From contig OX638350.1 of assembly GCA_951813325.1 (NCBI GenBank), forward strand, positions 2,213,954-2,277,953: 64,000 nucleotides of DNA, given 5' to 3'. The notes under the pieces were generated by a model. It worked only from the letters and a program-made list of their open reading frames with translations, did not search any database and was not told the DNA's origin. Position numbers and translations under genes: made by a program. Of the stretch, positions 1 through 8,159 are shown in pieces; within the stretch, counting starts at the first letter, position 1; every line of letters starts with the position of its first letter. The stretch comes from an uncultured Acidimicrobiales bacterium. GTDB taxonomy: Bacteria; Actinomycetota; Acidimicrobiia; Acidimicrobiales; Bin134.

Positions 1-812
1 GCGGGGTCGATGTTGTTGGCCGCGGCCCGCAGCACCCACAGCTCCAGTTGGTGGTTCATCTCGTCGAGGCGACCCTCCAACAGCCGCACCTGGGCAGCCA
101 AGCCCCGGTCGTTGAGAACCAGCGCCGAGTAGGCCAGCCCCACCGCGGCCTCCGAGAGGTCCTTCATCTCCACCAGCACGTCCACCGCCCGATCCAGATC
201 TGAGATCCACGGATCCTCAGGGGCCATCGGCTCCTCCCACATGGGCGCGGCCGCCAGCTGGTGCAGCCGCATGATGCCCGCCGGCGAGCCCCGCAAGAAC
301 AGCACATCGCCGGGCATCATGAGCTGGTTGCCGCCCACATCGGTGATCCAGCTGCGGTCCCGGCGGATGGCCATGACCCGCATCCCGGCTACCACGGGCA
401 GTTCCAGGTCGCCGAGGGGACGGCGCACCATGTGGGATCCCTCGTGCACCACCAAGCGGTGCGATATCTCCTCGGCACTGGTCATGTCGGCCACCAGCTC
501 AGCGGGGATTCCCAGGCGGCGGGTCACGATCCGGGAGATGTCCACCGCATCGTTGGCGATCCGCTCGATGGCGCTGATCACCTGGAGCACCGACGACATG
601 CCGTCGGCCTCCCGGGGGTGGCGAACGGCCATGATGCACACCGCCCGCATGCCCTGCACCAACTCGGTCATCTTGATCTCGAGCTCGTCGACCTCGGTGG
701 CCATGTCCGGGTCGCCGAAGTACAGGGCGGCATAGGCGAGATCCACCATCAGCTCGGAGAGATCCTTGGCCTCGGCGAGCATGGCCCGAAGATTGCGGGG
801 TTTATCGTCCAT
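1..812 (-). CDS. PhoU / TrkA-C domain regulatory protein (C-terminus beyond window)
   Basis: The minus-strand frame is open from the ATG at 812 to the left edge, so 270 residues are visible and the C-terminus is missing. Residues ~8-100 form a PhoU-like helical domain. Residues ~125-190 resemble a TrkA-C/RCK_C ligand-binding domain (GMRVMAIRRDRSW, then PGDVLFLRGSP). A second PhoU-like segment starts near 205, and its EMKDLSEAAVGLAYSAL matches EAKDLSELMVDLAYAAL of the first, so the protein is internally duplicated. It follows the MgtE-type transporter gene by 39 nt in the same direction. PhoU+TrkA-C proteins are commonly found beside MgtE/SLC41 channels, so a cytosolic regulator of that transporter is the likely role (inference). 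The fold assignment is fairly secure; the ligand is unknown. Confidence 0.8.
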   Translation of the reverse strand, partial: MDDKPRNLRAMLAEAKDLSELMVDLAYAALYFGDPDMATEVDELEIKMTELVQGMRAVCIMAVRHPREADGMSSVLQVISAIERIANDAVDISRIVTRRLGIPAELVADMTSAEEISHRLVVHEGSHMVRRPLGDLELPVVAGMRVMAIRRDRSWITDVGGNQLMMPGDVLFLRGSPAGIMRLHQLAAAPMWEEPMAPEDPWISDLDRAVDVLVEMKDLSEAAVGLAYSALVLNDRGLAAQVRLLEGRLDEMNHQLELWVLRAAANNIDP

Positions 813-855
813 TGTCAGGTCTCTCCACGATAGCCACTAAGCATCGGCCGCTCAC
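802..855 (-). other. Bridging mini-ORF between mgtE-like gene and PhoU/TrkA-C gene
   Basis: A 17-codon ORF starts with GTG overlapping the transporter stop codon (GTGA) and ends in TAA 11 nt inside the start of the PhoU/TrkA-C gene. The peptide would be MSGRCLVAIVERPDNGR. It exactly fills the 39-nt gap. It is one of a series of such mini-ORFs at junctions in this window; see findings. Whether it is translated is unknown. Confidence 0.4.
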
Positions 856-2105
856 CCTGCCCCTATCGCCTCGATGGCGAACACCAGGGTGAGGGCCCCC
901 ACCAGATCGAGCACCGCGGTCACCGTCGGGATGCCCACGGAGTCGGGGTCGACCCCGAAGCGAACCGCGGCGATGGTTCCGTAATAGGCCACGGCCACCA
1001 CCACTACCAAGGCCAGGACTCCGCCGACCAGCGCGATCCCCACCAGTCGGCCCAACCCCGGCCCGGCCAGGTCCACCAGCGATCCCGCCCCCTGGGAGAC
1101 CAGGGCCAAAAAGGCGAACACCGGAAGCGCCAACCCCACGGTCACGCCCACATCGCTGCGGGCCCGCCGCTGGGGCACAACCGAGGGGCCGATCAAGCCC
1201 AGGTGCAGTTTGCTCGACAGCCGATTGGCCAAGATGCCCCCCAGCGCGCCAGCGGTGGCCAAAAAGCCGGGTATCAGCACCAACAACACCGGGCGGTCGG
1301 AGAACACGTCGAACCGGTTCTCCACGGTGACCCCGGCCATGAGCGACAAGAACCCGGCCAGCACCAGCACCGGCATCGACTCCCGCAGCACGGTTCGCAA
1401 CAGCGGGGCTTGGGACCGGATGGCCGCCACCAGCGATCCCATGGTGGCTGCGGCCACCACCCCCGCGACCACCGGGGTGACCACGTCGTGGCGCACCAGA
1501 TAGGACGCCAAAATGAGCGCGGGCAGGGCCAGCACGTCGCCGGCTGCGGTCACCATGGGGGCGGTCACGTTGTCGGGATCGAGGTCCCAGCGAACCGATG
1601 CGGTAGCCATGCCCAGCGTCACCAACATCACGAAGACCGAGGCCAGCGCGCCTCCCACCACCGAGATGACCACGTAGTCGGCCACGCCGACGGCGTTCTC
1701 CACTCCCAGATTCGACGCCACCGCCGAGGCCAGCAGGGCCAGCACCAACGACAGCACCAGGGTCAACACCATGGAGGCCCACACATTTTGGCCCACAACG
1801 CTGGACGACCGCAGCGACAGGCGGAAGGTGCCGGTGTGGATGGCGGTGCCCAGCCGGCTGCCCAGCGCCCCGAAGATCTTTCCCGGCAGGGCGATGGCCG
1901 CCGGCACCAGAAGCAGCAGTCCGGGCAGCTCGGCCAATCGCTCGTGGCTACGGCCCAACACCACACCGGCGACCACGCTGGTCACCGCCAGGATGCACAA
2001 CGCCCCCAGCGACTGGCGCACGCCCCGGGGATCGGGGCCGAGCAGCCACACCCGGGGCAGCCGGAGCTGCGGATGCCGAACGCCGGAGAAGCCGAAGAGC
2101 CTCAT
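852..2105 (-). CDS. MgtE/SLC41-type divalent cation transporter, two-repeat membrane protein
   Basis: 417 residues, strongly hydrophobic, with about ten membrane segments arranged as two halves. Each half contains the MgtE membrane-domain signature: DPDNVTAPMVTAAGDV near 178-193 and DPDSVGIPTVTAVLDLVG near 385-402. This internal duplication and the lack of an N-terminal CBS/MgtE_N domain fit the SLC41-like branch rather than classical MgtE. The expected role is Mg2+ (or other divalent cation) passage across the cytoplasmic membrane. The stop overlaps a GTG mini-ORF leading into the PhoU/TrkA-C gene, so the two are probably one operon. The ATG at 2105 begins MRLFGFSGVRHP. Substrate specificity is inferred from family knowledge only. 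Confidence 0.85.
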   Translation of the reverse strand: MRLFGFSGVRHPQLRLPRVWLLGPDPRGVRQSLGALCILAVTSVVAGVVLGRSHERLAELPGLLLLVPAAIALPGKIFGALGSRLGTAIHTGTFRLSLRSSSVVGQNVWASMVLTLVLSLVLALLASAVASNLGVENAVGVADYVVISVVGGALASVFVMLVTLGMATASVRWDLDPDNVTAPMVTAAGDVLALPALILASYLVRHDVVTPVVAGVVAAATMGSLVAAIRSQAPLLRTVLRESMPVLVLAGFLSLMAGVTVENRFDVFSDRPVLLVLIPGFLATAGALGGILANRLSSKLHLGLIGPSVVPQRRARSDVGVTVGLALPVFAFLALVSQGAGSLVDLAGPGLGRLVGIALVGGVLALVVVVAVAYYGTIAAVRFGVDPDSVGIPTVTAVLDLVGALTLVFAIEAIGAG

Positions 2106-2176
2106 GGCCTGGCCCTGCGTGGTGATAGTGCTGCGATGGAAGGGGTACCGCGCCGCATTCCCCGGTACCCCTCTTG

Positions 2177-3106
2177 CTATTCCGCCGCGGCCTGGCCCAG
2201 TCGGCGCAGACGCAACCGGCAGTCTTCCCAGGCCTCGCGCAAGATGTCGGCCGCCGGGCGCACCTGGTCGATGCGACCCATCACCTGGCCGCCGAAGGGG
2301 ACGGCCACATCCATCTGCCCGCCGAAGTACTGGTCCATGAGCCGGTCGAGGCCGGGCATCAGCACCTGATCTTGACGCTCCATCTCGGCGGTCAGCTCAG
2401 TGCGCAGCGCCCGCATCCCGGGCCGGCCGAACCGGTTCAACAGCACTGTGTCGGTCTCGGCGGCATCGACCACCGCCTGCTTCCAGTTGTCGTGCACCGG
2501 AGACTCGGCGGCTGACAACATCCGGGTGCCCATCTGCACCCCGTCGGCGCCCAGCGCCAAAGCAGCCGCCATGGACACGCCGTCGCAGATCCCGCCTGCG
2601 GCGACAACCGGGACGTCGACCGCGGCCACAACCAGCGGAGTGAGCACCATGGTGGACGACCCGTGGGGGTTCTTGAACCCGCCGCCCTCCACGCCTTCGA
2701 CGATAAGGCCATCGACCCCGGCGTCCACTGCCTTGAGAGCCCCCCGCAAGGTGGGCACCACGTGGAAAACCGTGATCCCGGCGTCTTTCAGCATGGCGGT
2801 GAACCGGTTGGGGTCGCCCGCCGAGGTGGTCACAAACCCCACCTCATGTTCGATAACGAAATCGATAACAGTGGCGTCGGGCACCAGCAGCTGGGCGATG
2901 TTCACGCCCCACGGGCGGTCGGTGAGATCGCGCATCTTGGCGATCTCCACCTTGATGTCGTCGAGCTGGCCCGAGGAGGTCTCGACAATGCCCATGGCGC
3001 CGGCGTTTGACACCGCAGACGCCAGCTGGGCTCGGGCGATGTAGCCCATGGGGGCCTGCACCACGGGGATGTCGATGCCCAACAGCTCGGTGATCCGGGT
3101 TCTCAT
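2177..3106 (-). CDS. FMN-dependent nitronate monooxygenase / enoyl-reductase-like flavoprotein (NMO/2-NPD family)
   Basis: 309 residues from the ATG at 3106 (MRTRITELLGIDIPVVQAPM). An in-frame start 16 codons upstream gives an atypical extension and was not chosen. Family marks are the N-terminal PVVQAPMGYIA strand, the central VDGLIVEGVEGGGFKNPHG loop and the FMN-phosphate region VVAAGGICDGVSMAAALALG followed by GVQMGTRML. The TIM-barrel family includes nitronate monooxygenases, FabK-like enoyl-ACP reductases and FMN oxidoreductases of lipid catabolism, so the substrate cannot be named. Actinobacteria usually carry several paralogues. It stands alone between the transporter gene and the channel-like gene. 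Confidence 0.85.
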   Translation of the reverse strand: MRTRITELLGIDIPVVQAPMGYIARAQLASAVSNAGAMGIVETSSGQLDDIKVEIAKMRDLTDRPWGVNIAQLLVPDATVIDFVIEHEVGFVTTSAGDPNRFTAMLKDAGITVFHVVPTLRGALKAVDAGVDGLIVEGVEGGGFKNPHGSSTMVLTPLVVAAVDVPVVAAGGICDGVSMAAALALGADGVQMGTRMLSAAESPVHDNWKQAVVDAAETDTVLLNRFGRPGMRALRTELTAEMERQDQVLMPGLDRLMDQYFGGQMDVAVPFGGQVMGRIDQVRPAADILREAWEDCRLRLRRLGQAAAE

Positions 3107-3203
3107 GGCGCCAGCCTCACCGGTACGAGCACTGGCCGAGAAATCCAAGACCAAGCCGGCACCAGCTCAAGCCGCCATCGTGATGCGACCCGACCGGCAC
3201 TAA

Positions 3204-4349
3204 TCACTTTCGCCGCCCAGGGCCGAGCCCCCGGCGCCGGAGCTGACGCAGCAGCGGGGGCAGCGGGCGGTGCAGGGGTCGGTAGAACAGCGGCAGCCGC
3301 TGGTAGGGAGAAGGCCGGTCGGTGCTCCACTTGCCCGGCGGCGCCGATGTGATGGAAGCCAGCCCCACCAGGCAGTTGTCGTAGTTCACGCGCCATCCGG
3401 CGTAGTCCCGCCATGCCTGTTCGCGATCCTCCACCACGGGGACCCCGGCACTCTTGAGGGTCTCGTAAGCCTCGTAGAACTCGTGGCGGCGCACGGTGAT
3501 CGGCGATGTTGGCGACGGGTCGGGGTCATAGTCGATGGCGAAGAAGTCGGCGATGTTACGCAGCGCCACATAGCCCGATCGGATCATGAACGGCGCCGCC
3601 GGCGAATGGGGCACCGCCACCGTCGACAACATGACGGCCGCGGTATCGAGAATGCAGCCCGCGGCGGTCACCCACGACCGGTCGGAGCGCACCGACCGGA
3701 AGAAGGCCAGCGCCGGATAGGTCTGGTGGGTTCCCTCGATGTGGATGAACCAGTGCTCCCACTCGGTCCAGGTCTCCCCCATGTCTTCGAGGCCGCCAGT
3801 CTCGTGAGCCAAGATGATCATGGCTTCTGGCGTTGGCGGGTTCCCGGCCCGAATCTCCAAGCGGGCCACTGCCGCCTCCCGGGCGCTGAACGCGCTGTGC
3901 ATGAGAGGCAAGAAGCTGATCAAAAGCGCAACGATGCCCAGGCCGATGAGCGCCTCGGCCACCACCAGAACCTGGGTGAACAGGTCAGTGGCCACCCAAT
4001 AGCCCAAGGTGGTAAGCGACCAGCCGCTCAGCACCAGAGCCTCCCGATAGGGGCGCACGTCCAGCGCCCAGAACATCAGCGAGAATCCGTAGATGACCCC
4101 GGTGGCCCACACCATAGGCAGCAACATGAGCGTGGTGGGGGCGTAGCGGGCCAGCAGCGCATCACGGGCCTCGTAGGTCTTGCGGCGCCGGGCGATCACC
4201 GAGAACAACACCCCCATGCCCACATAAACAAACCGAATTAACAGGCTTCGCTCGGCTCGGGGCACCACCACCGTCTGAATGGCGACCAACAGTGTGCCCA
4301 GGGCGATCAGGGCCCCTACGGCGAACACGATCCCTTCTGCCGGATTCAT
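3204..4349 (-). CDS. Membrane protein with ion-channel-like pore region, function unknown
   Basis: 381 residues. Hydrophobic segments lie near 7-27, 36-52, 74-96, 105-125 and 128-152, followed by a ~220-residue soluble C-terminal part and a basic tail (LRRRGLGPGRRK). The segment LSGWSLTTLGYWVATDLF resembles the pore loop and selectivity filter of two-TM K+ channels, but the canonical GYG is replaced by GYW, so ion selectivity is uncertain. The cytoplasmic part has no motif I recognise. The gene is divergent from the Rieske oxygenase gene, with 60 bp between the starts. An ion-channel family protein is the best guess. Confidence 0.6.
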   Translation of the reverse strand: MNPAEGIVFAVGALIALGTLLVAIQTVVVPRAERSLLIRFVYVGMGVLFSVIARRRKTYEARDALLARYAPTTLMLLPMVWATGVIYGFSLMFWALDVRPYREALVLSGWSLTTLGYWVATDLFTQVLVVAEALIGLGIVALLISFLPLMHSAFSAREAAVARLEIRAGNPPTPEAMIILAHETGGLEDMGETWTEWEHWFIHIEGTHQTYPALAFFRSVRSDRSWVTAAGCILDTAAVMLSTVAVPHSPAAPFMIRSGYVALRNIADFFAIDYDPDPSPTSPITVRRHEFYEAYETLKSAGVPVVEDREQAWRDYAGWRVNYDNCLVGLASITSAPPGKWSTDRPSPYQRLPLFYRPLHRPLPPLLRQLRRRGLGPGRRK

Positions 4350-4397
4350 ACGGGATAAAGACTACGGGACTGCTGAAGCCACCTCGGTCAACCCGCC

Positions 4398-4410
4398 TAC
4401 GCTTTAGCTA
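4398..4410 (+). promoter_or_regulatory. Probable -10 box for leaderless Rieske oxygenase mRNA
   Basis: TACGCT at 4398-4403 lies exactly 6 nt before the ATG at 4410, the spacing expected when transcription starts on the start codon. No convincing -35 hexamer and no Shine-Dalgarno sequence are visible. Confidence 0.45.
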
Positions 4411-5801
4411 TGGCGAGAATCCAGATCGGCCCTGAGCTCACCAATGACGCTCCTGTGGGAACTGCGATCGGGGCGGTACCTCCCCGGCGCATCCCGGTGG
4501 AGGTCCCCACCCACCGGTATATCTCTCCAGAGTGGGCCGAGTTGGAGATGACCCATGTGTGGCCCCGGGCCTGGCAACTGGCCTGCACGGTGGATCACGT
4601 GGCGGAGCCGGGCGACTGGTTCGAGTACTCGGTGGGCAATCTGTCGGTACTCGTGGTGCGGGGCGACGACGGGGTGCTGCGGGGGTTCCAGAACGTGTGC
4701 CGCCACCGGGGCAATGTGCTGTGCACCGGGTCGGGGTCGGGGCTGACCGAGCTGCGCTGCATCTACCACAGGTGGAGCTGGACCCTGGACGGCAAGCTGC
4801 GGGAGGTGCCGTCGCGCCGGGGTTTCGGGGCACTGCTCAACGACGACTACCCGCTGTTCGGTGTGCAGGTGGGCGCTTGGGGGCCGCTGGTGTTCGTGAA
4901 CTTGGACATGGACGCTGAGCCGCTGGACGAGTACCTGGAGGCCATCCCCGGCCTTTTGAAGTGGGCCCGCATGGACGAGTACGCCTGCGCCTACGACCTC
5001 ACCGTGCCGCTTCCCTGCAACTGGAAGACCCTCATCGAGGCGTTCAGCGAGACCTATCACGTGCAGGGCATACACCGGGAGATGCTGCCCAGCTGCGACG
5101 ACGTCAACTCGGTGAACCGCCTCTACGGCCGGCACGGATCGCTGCACCAACCCTACGGGGTGCCCAGCCCCCGACTGCGCAACGGGGCCACCGACCAGGA
5201 AATCTGGGAGTCCATCGTCGTCACCCAGGGCGCCCGCTACGGCCAGGACTCCGAGAATCCCGGGAAGTGCCCGCCGGTTCCCGACGGGGGCAGCGTGCGG
5301 GACGTGCTCGAGGAGCTGGTTCGGGCCCAGACCGCCCAAAAGGGCCTCAATCTGGACAGCTTCGACCAGTCGCAGATGCTGGATCTGTTCCAGTTCAACC
5401 TGTTCCCCAACATCACGGTGATCGTCATGTGCGACAGCATCACTGTGCTGCGGTCTCGGCCCGGCGCCACCCCCGACGACGCCTTCATGGACGTGCTGCA
5501 CCTCGACCGGCACCCGCCGGGCAGCGAACGGACCTCGCCGATGCAGGCCACCATCCCCGCTGAGGACGCCTCCATGAACCTGGTGTTCGATCAGGATCTG
5601 TCCAACCTCCAGCGGGCCCAGCGGGGCCTGCACCAGCCCGGCCTGGATCACATCGTGTTGAGCCGCGAGGAGATGCGGATCATCAACCTCCACTACAACC
5701 TGGAAGAATTCATCGGCATCAGCGAACTCTCACCCGAGGCCGTTGCCGAAATCGAAACCCTGCGCGCCCAGCCCCCCGCCATCGGCCCCGTCATCGGCTG
5801 A
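4410..5801 (+). CDS. Rieske non-heme iron oxygenase, large (alpha) subunit
   Basis: 463 residues. The Rieske [2Fe-2S] ligands are C97-x-H99 and C117-x2-H120 (NVCRHRG ... ELRCIYHRW). The catalytic domain shows mononuclear Fe ligands H217 and H222 in ETYHVQGIHREM, and an acidic segment FDQDLSNLQRAQ near the C-terminus that can supply the aspartate ligand. The length is normal for aromatic-ring-hydroxylating dioxygenase alpha subunits. No beta subunit, ferredoxin or reductase gene is adjacent, so it must borrow electron transfer partners from elsewhere. Members act on aromatic acids, carnitine/choline-type compounds or terpenoids; the substrate cannot be told from sequence. The start is supported by the upstream TANNNT box. 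Confidence 0.9.
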   Translation: MARIQIGPELTNDAPVGTAIGAVPPRRIPVEVPTHRYISPEWAELEMTHVWPRAWQLACTVDHVAEPGDWFEYSVGNLSVLVVRGDDGVLRGFQNVCRHRGNVLCTGSGSGLTELRCIYHRWSWTLDGKLREVPSRRGFGALLNDDYPLFGVQVGAWGPLVFVNLDMDAEPLDEYLEAIPGLLKWARMDEYACAYDLTVPLPCNWKTLIEAFSETYHVQGIHREMLPSCDDVNSVNRLYGRHGSLHQPYGVPSPRLRNGATDQEIWESIVVTQGARYGQDSENPGKCPPVPDGGSVRDVLEELVRAQTAQKGLNLDSFDQSQMLDLFQFNLFPNITVIVMCDSITVLRSRPGATPDDAFMDVLHLDRHPPGSERTSPMQATIPAEDASMNLVFDQDLSNLQRAQRGLHQPGLDHIVLSREEMRIINLHYNLEEFIGISELSPEAVAEIETLRAQPPAIGPVIG

Positions 5802-5988
5802 GGGATACTCTGGGCCATCAAATACTGCGTTCCGAAGTCTCTCCTTGGTGCCGTCTGCGCTGCGGTCTGCTGGGGAAAAAGCGACGACAACCGGCTCGAC
5901 GCCCCTGACTGAATCCCCCCGGGTTTTGCGCAGTCTCTGGGGCTCCCCGCCCACATCTTCACTGTTTGGTGGAGGCGTGATGTTGGAT

Positions 5989-6069
5989 TCACGCTGCCGG
6001 TGATTGTTGATGTCGAGCTTCGAACTCGACGGGTGTGAGCATGCTGAGCGATGTGTGCCGGCGCTGGGC
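5989..6069 (-). pseudogene. IS3-family transposase OrfB, C-terminal remnant
   Basis: The last ~26 codons of a minus-strand frame read QRRHTSLSMLTPVEFEARH then a short tail and TGA. This is the typical C-terminal end of IS3-group OrfB (DDE integrase core; 'RRHSxLGxLTPxEFE'). The rest of the transposase is absent: the preceding gene on this strand ends at 6072, directly against the remnant. The stretch 5802-5988 towards the Rieske gene holds nothing else I can identify. Confidence 0.7.
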
Positions 6070-6071
6070 GG

Positions 6072-6638
6072 TCAGATTCTGAGGTCCACGCGGAGCTTGA
6101 CCTGCGAGGGGCGGCGGGGCGGATCGGTGAAGCCGAAGCCCAAGGGACGATCGACCTGAGACGTCGGGCCGAGATCGGTGCCGTTGAACGATGCCGAGGC
6201 TGACGTGACCCATCGCAGCGAGCGGGTGCGGTACCACTCGGCGGCTCCGGTAGGGCTCATCCCATAGGTCTGAACGCCCAGGAGGCGTCGAGAGATCCAA
6301 TTCTCGGCTGTTGCAGTGATCCATCGGGGTCGAGGGGGAAAGAGTATGGCCCATCTGCTGAGCGAATAGCACAGGCTGAGGTCTCCGGCGCGAACGATGG
6401 CTTGTCGAACATTGGTCTCAACGCCAACTTCCCAGGAGCGCACTTCCTCGAAGGGATAGACCGACGTCACAAACTCCGCCGCTGTCGGCGAGGCCACCAG
6501 GATCCTCCACCCCTCGGGGCCGGCCCACATCACATCGGTGAACGGCCCAATGGGGCTGCTCTCCCAATGCCCGACCACGAACCGATGCCCCGAAGCAAAG
6601 CCCACCGCAGTGATCGAACCGAACAGAGTTTCAATCAT
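6072..6638 (-). CDS. Uncharacterised protein coupled to the DUF234 ATPase gene
   Basis: 188 residues from the ATG at 6638, which overlaps the stop of the upstream ATPase gene by 4 nt (ATGA). A longer in-frame reading exists but lies entirely over the ATPase gene. The sequence is a globular alpha/beta protein rich in Trp (GHRFVVGHWESSPIGPFTDV, then WAGPEGWRILVASPT) with no motif I can name. Its 3' end runs into the IS3 remnant, so the last few residues may not be native. Tight coupling suggests it acts with the ATPase, but no function can be assigned. Confidence 0.6.
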   Translation of the reverse strand: MIETLFGSITAVGFASGHRFVVGHWESSPIGPFTDVMWAGPEGWRILVASPTAAEFVTSVYPFEEVRSWEVGVETNVRQAIVRAGDLSLCYSLSRWAILFPPRPRWITATAENWISRRLLGVQTYGMSPTGAAEWYRTRSLRWVTSASASFNGTDLGPTSQVDRPLGFGFTDPPRRPSQVKLRVDLRI

Positions 6639-8092
6639 GTCGGATAGAGGTCGTCCATGGTCCAGCAGATGACCTCGCGGGTGGGGTCGGCGACTTCGTG
6701 GAATGAGGGGGCGTAGCCGGCGGCGGAGACGAACCAGAAGGGCGACTCCAGGGCTAGGGCCTCCTGGGCCCACCCGAGGCCGCTGTCGGCTAGGCGTTCG
6801 AGGGCGGCTACGTGGTCGAGATATGTCTTGGCGTCGGCGGGGCGGGTGCGGAACTTGACTGAGCCGGTGACCACCCCGTCGTCGAGGTTTCGGCCGGCCA
6901 GGTCGATCTCCACTTCGCGGCGGAAGCGGTCTCGGCCGGCCCATCTGCTCCACTCGGCCACCGCAGGCAGACCCAATTCGGGTCCCCAACGACGACAGGC
7001 TTGACGGGCCACGTCCTCGAAGGCATGGCGGCCTACATAGGCGGGGAATGCCTCGGACTCGATCCGGACCCGCCAGGCGGCTTCCGGCCCCAGCACGGCC
7101 ACCGCCGATTCGGCCGGCAGCCCAATCCCGTAGTGGAAGCGGGCTGCCGGGTCGGCCAGCCGGTACCGCACCCCCCGCTTAGGCGACGCGCCGAAGTTGA
7201 CCTCTCGCACCAGATACGACATGTCCTCGAGCTGGTCGATCATCCGCTTGAGGGGCGTGTCTGCCTGCTGGCCCATCTTGGCTGCGATCTCCCCGACAGT
7301 GCGGGCCCCCAGCCCGATGCTGGCCAGCACAGCACGGTAGCGAGAGGTGTTTCGCAACCCCTCCTCCTGGTCGATCTCGGTCAGCAGGCGAGTGCGGACC
7401 ACGCCATGGGGAGACAAGAGCAGCCCGGCGATGTTCTCCCCCACCGGGCGGGTGTCGTCCACCACGGCCAGATTGGCGGGCAACCCCCCGAATGCCGCGT
7501 AGGCCCGAACCCGGTCGCGAGGCGAGTAGCGGACCACCATCTGGCCGGCGTCGTAGTAGTCAAACGGCTCGAGCGAAAGCTGGGCGTCGACCCGCCCGTA
7601 GAGCGGCGAGCCGCCCGAGGCCAGGGCCTCCAGCGTTCGCACCGCCGACCCGCACAGCACCACCAGCAGACCTGCGGAACGGGACAGGCCTGACTCCCAT
7701 ACCGCGTTCAGCTCTGAGGCGACCTCGCGCCGCCCGCTCTCACCGTCGGCCAGATGCTGAAACTCGTCCAAGACGATGACGGTGGGCTCGCTGGGGCGGA
7801 GGCCGAACAGGGCGCGGAAGACCGTGCGCCAGGTGGGATGGTCTTCGACCAGAAGCTCTTGGCCCGACCAATGGGCCGCTGCTTCCAACAGCGCATGCCG
7901 GTTGATTGCCGGGGCGGTGGACGAAGCCGAGTAATACAGCGCCTGCTCAGTAGGCCAGAGACGGGACAACAAAAAGGTCTTGCCCACTCGGCGACGCCCG
8001 TGGACCAGCGCCAATGCCGGCTTGCCCCGGTCAAGCAGACTCCTCAGCTTGGCCGCCTCAGCTTCCCGGTCGATCAGCGGTATGGGTGCCAT
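6635..8092 (-). CDS. AAA+ (STAND/MNS-type) ATPase with C-terminal DUF234 domain
   Basis: 485 residues. Residues ~8-45 contain the Walker A GRRRVGKT preceded by DREAEAAKLRSLLDRG. Walker B is VIVLDEFQH near 106-114. A winged-helix-like region follows at ~255-310, and the C-terminal third (FEDVARQACRRWGPELG ... RREVEIDLAGRN) matches the nuclease-like DUF234 domain of 'archaeal-type' ATPases. These proteins occur in archaea and scattered bacteria and are often mobile; proposed roles include toxin-like or DNA-processing activity, none proven here. The gene has its own promoter with a perfect palindrome over the -35 box and overlaps the next gene by 4 nt. Confidence 0.85.
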   Translation of the reverse strand: MAPIPLIDREAEAAKLRSLLDRGKPALALVHGRRRVGKTFLLSRLWPTEQALYYSASSTAPAINRHALLEAAAHWSGQELLVEDHPTWRTVFRALFGLRPSEPTVIVLDEFQHLADGESGRREVASELNAVWESGLSRSAGLLVVLCGSAVRTLEALASGGSPLYGRVDAQLSLEPFDYYDAGQMVVRYSPRDRVRAYAAFGGLPANLAVVDDTRPVGENIAGLLLSPHGVVRTRLLTEIDQEEGLRNTSRYRAVLASIGLGARTVGEIAAKMGQQADTPLKRMIDQLEDMSYLVREVNFGASPKRGVRYRLADPAARFHYGIGLPAESAVAVLGPEAAWRVRIESEAFPAYVGRHAFEDVARQACRRWGPELGLPAVAEWSRWAGRDRFRREVEIDLAGRNLDDGVVTGSVKFRTRPADAKTYLDHVAALERLADSGLGWAQEALALESPFWFVSAAGYAPSFHEVADPTREVICWTMDDLYPT

Positions 8093-8098
8093 GATGCA

Positions 8099-8156
8099 AC
8101 TATATAGAGGCTATTGTGTTAGTCAACTAGTGTGTTAGTTCACTAACACACTAGTT
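8099..8156 (-). promoter_or_regulatory. Promoter and palindromic operator of the AAA+/DUF234 gene
   Basis: Read on the minus strand, TTGACT (8126-8121), 16 nt, TATAGT (8104-8099), then 6 nt to the ATG at 8092 form a consensus-like promoter for a leaderless mRNA. A perfect 15-bp inverted repeat, AACTAGTGTGTTAGT at 8125-8139 and its complement at 8142-8156 with a 2-nt spacer, overlaps the -35 box. A third copy of the half-site TGTGTTAGT is at 8115-8123 between -35 and -10. This is the layout of a repressor operator. A terminator is unlikely because no T-run follows on the minus strand. Confidence 0.7.
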
Positions 8157-8159
8157 TTC

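Noticed and set aside
802-1782. Long minus-strand ORF (326 codons, Gly/Arg-rich) overlapping the MgtE-type gene
   Set aside because: Out-of-frame shadow of the transporter gene with composition typical of shifted GC-rich code; only its last 17 codons matter, as a bridging mini-ORF.
1203-2369. 388-codon plus-strand ORF rich in His/Gln/Arg antisense to the transporter
   Set aside because: Composition of antisense GC-rich coding DNA, no domain, no initiation signal; many similar shadows occur across the window.
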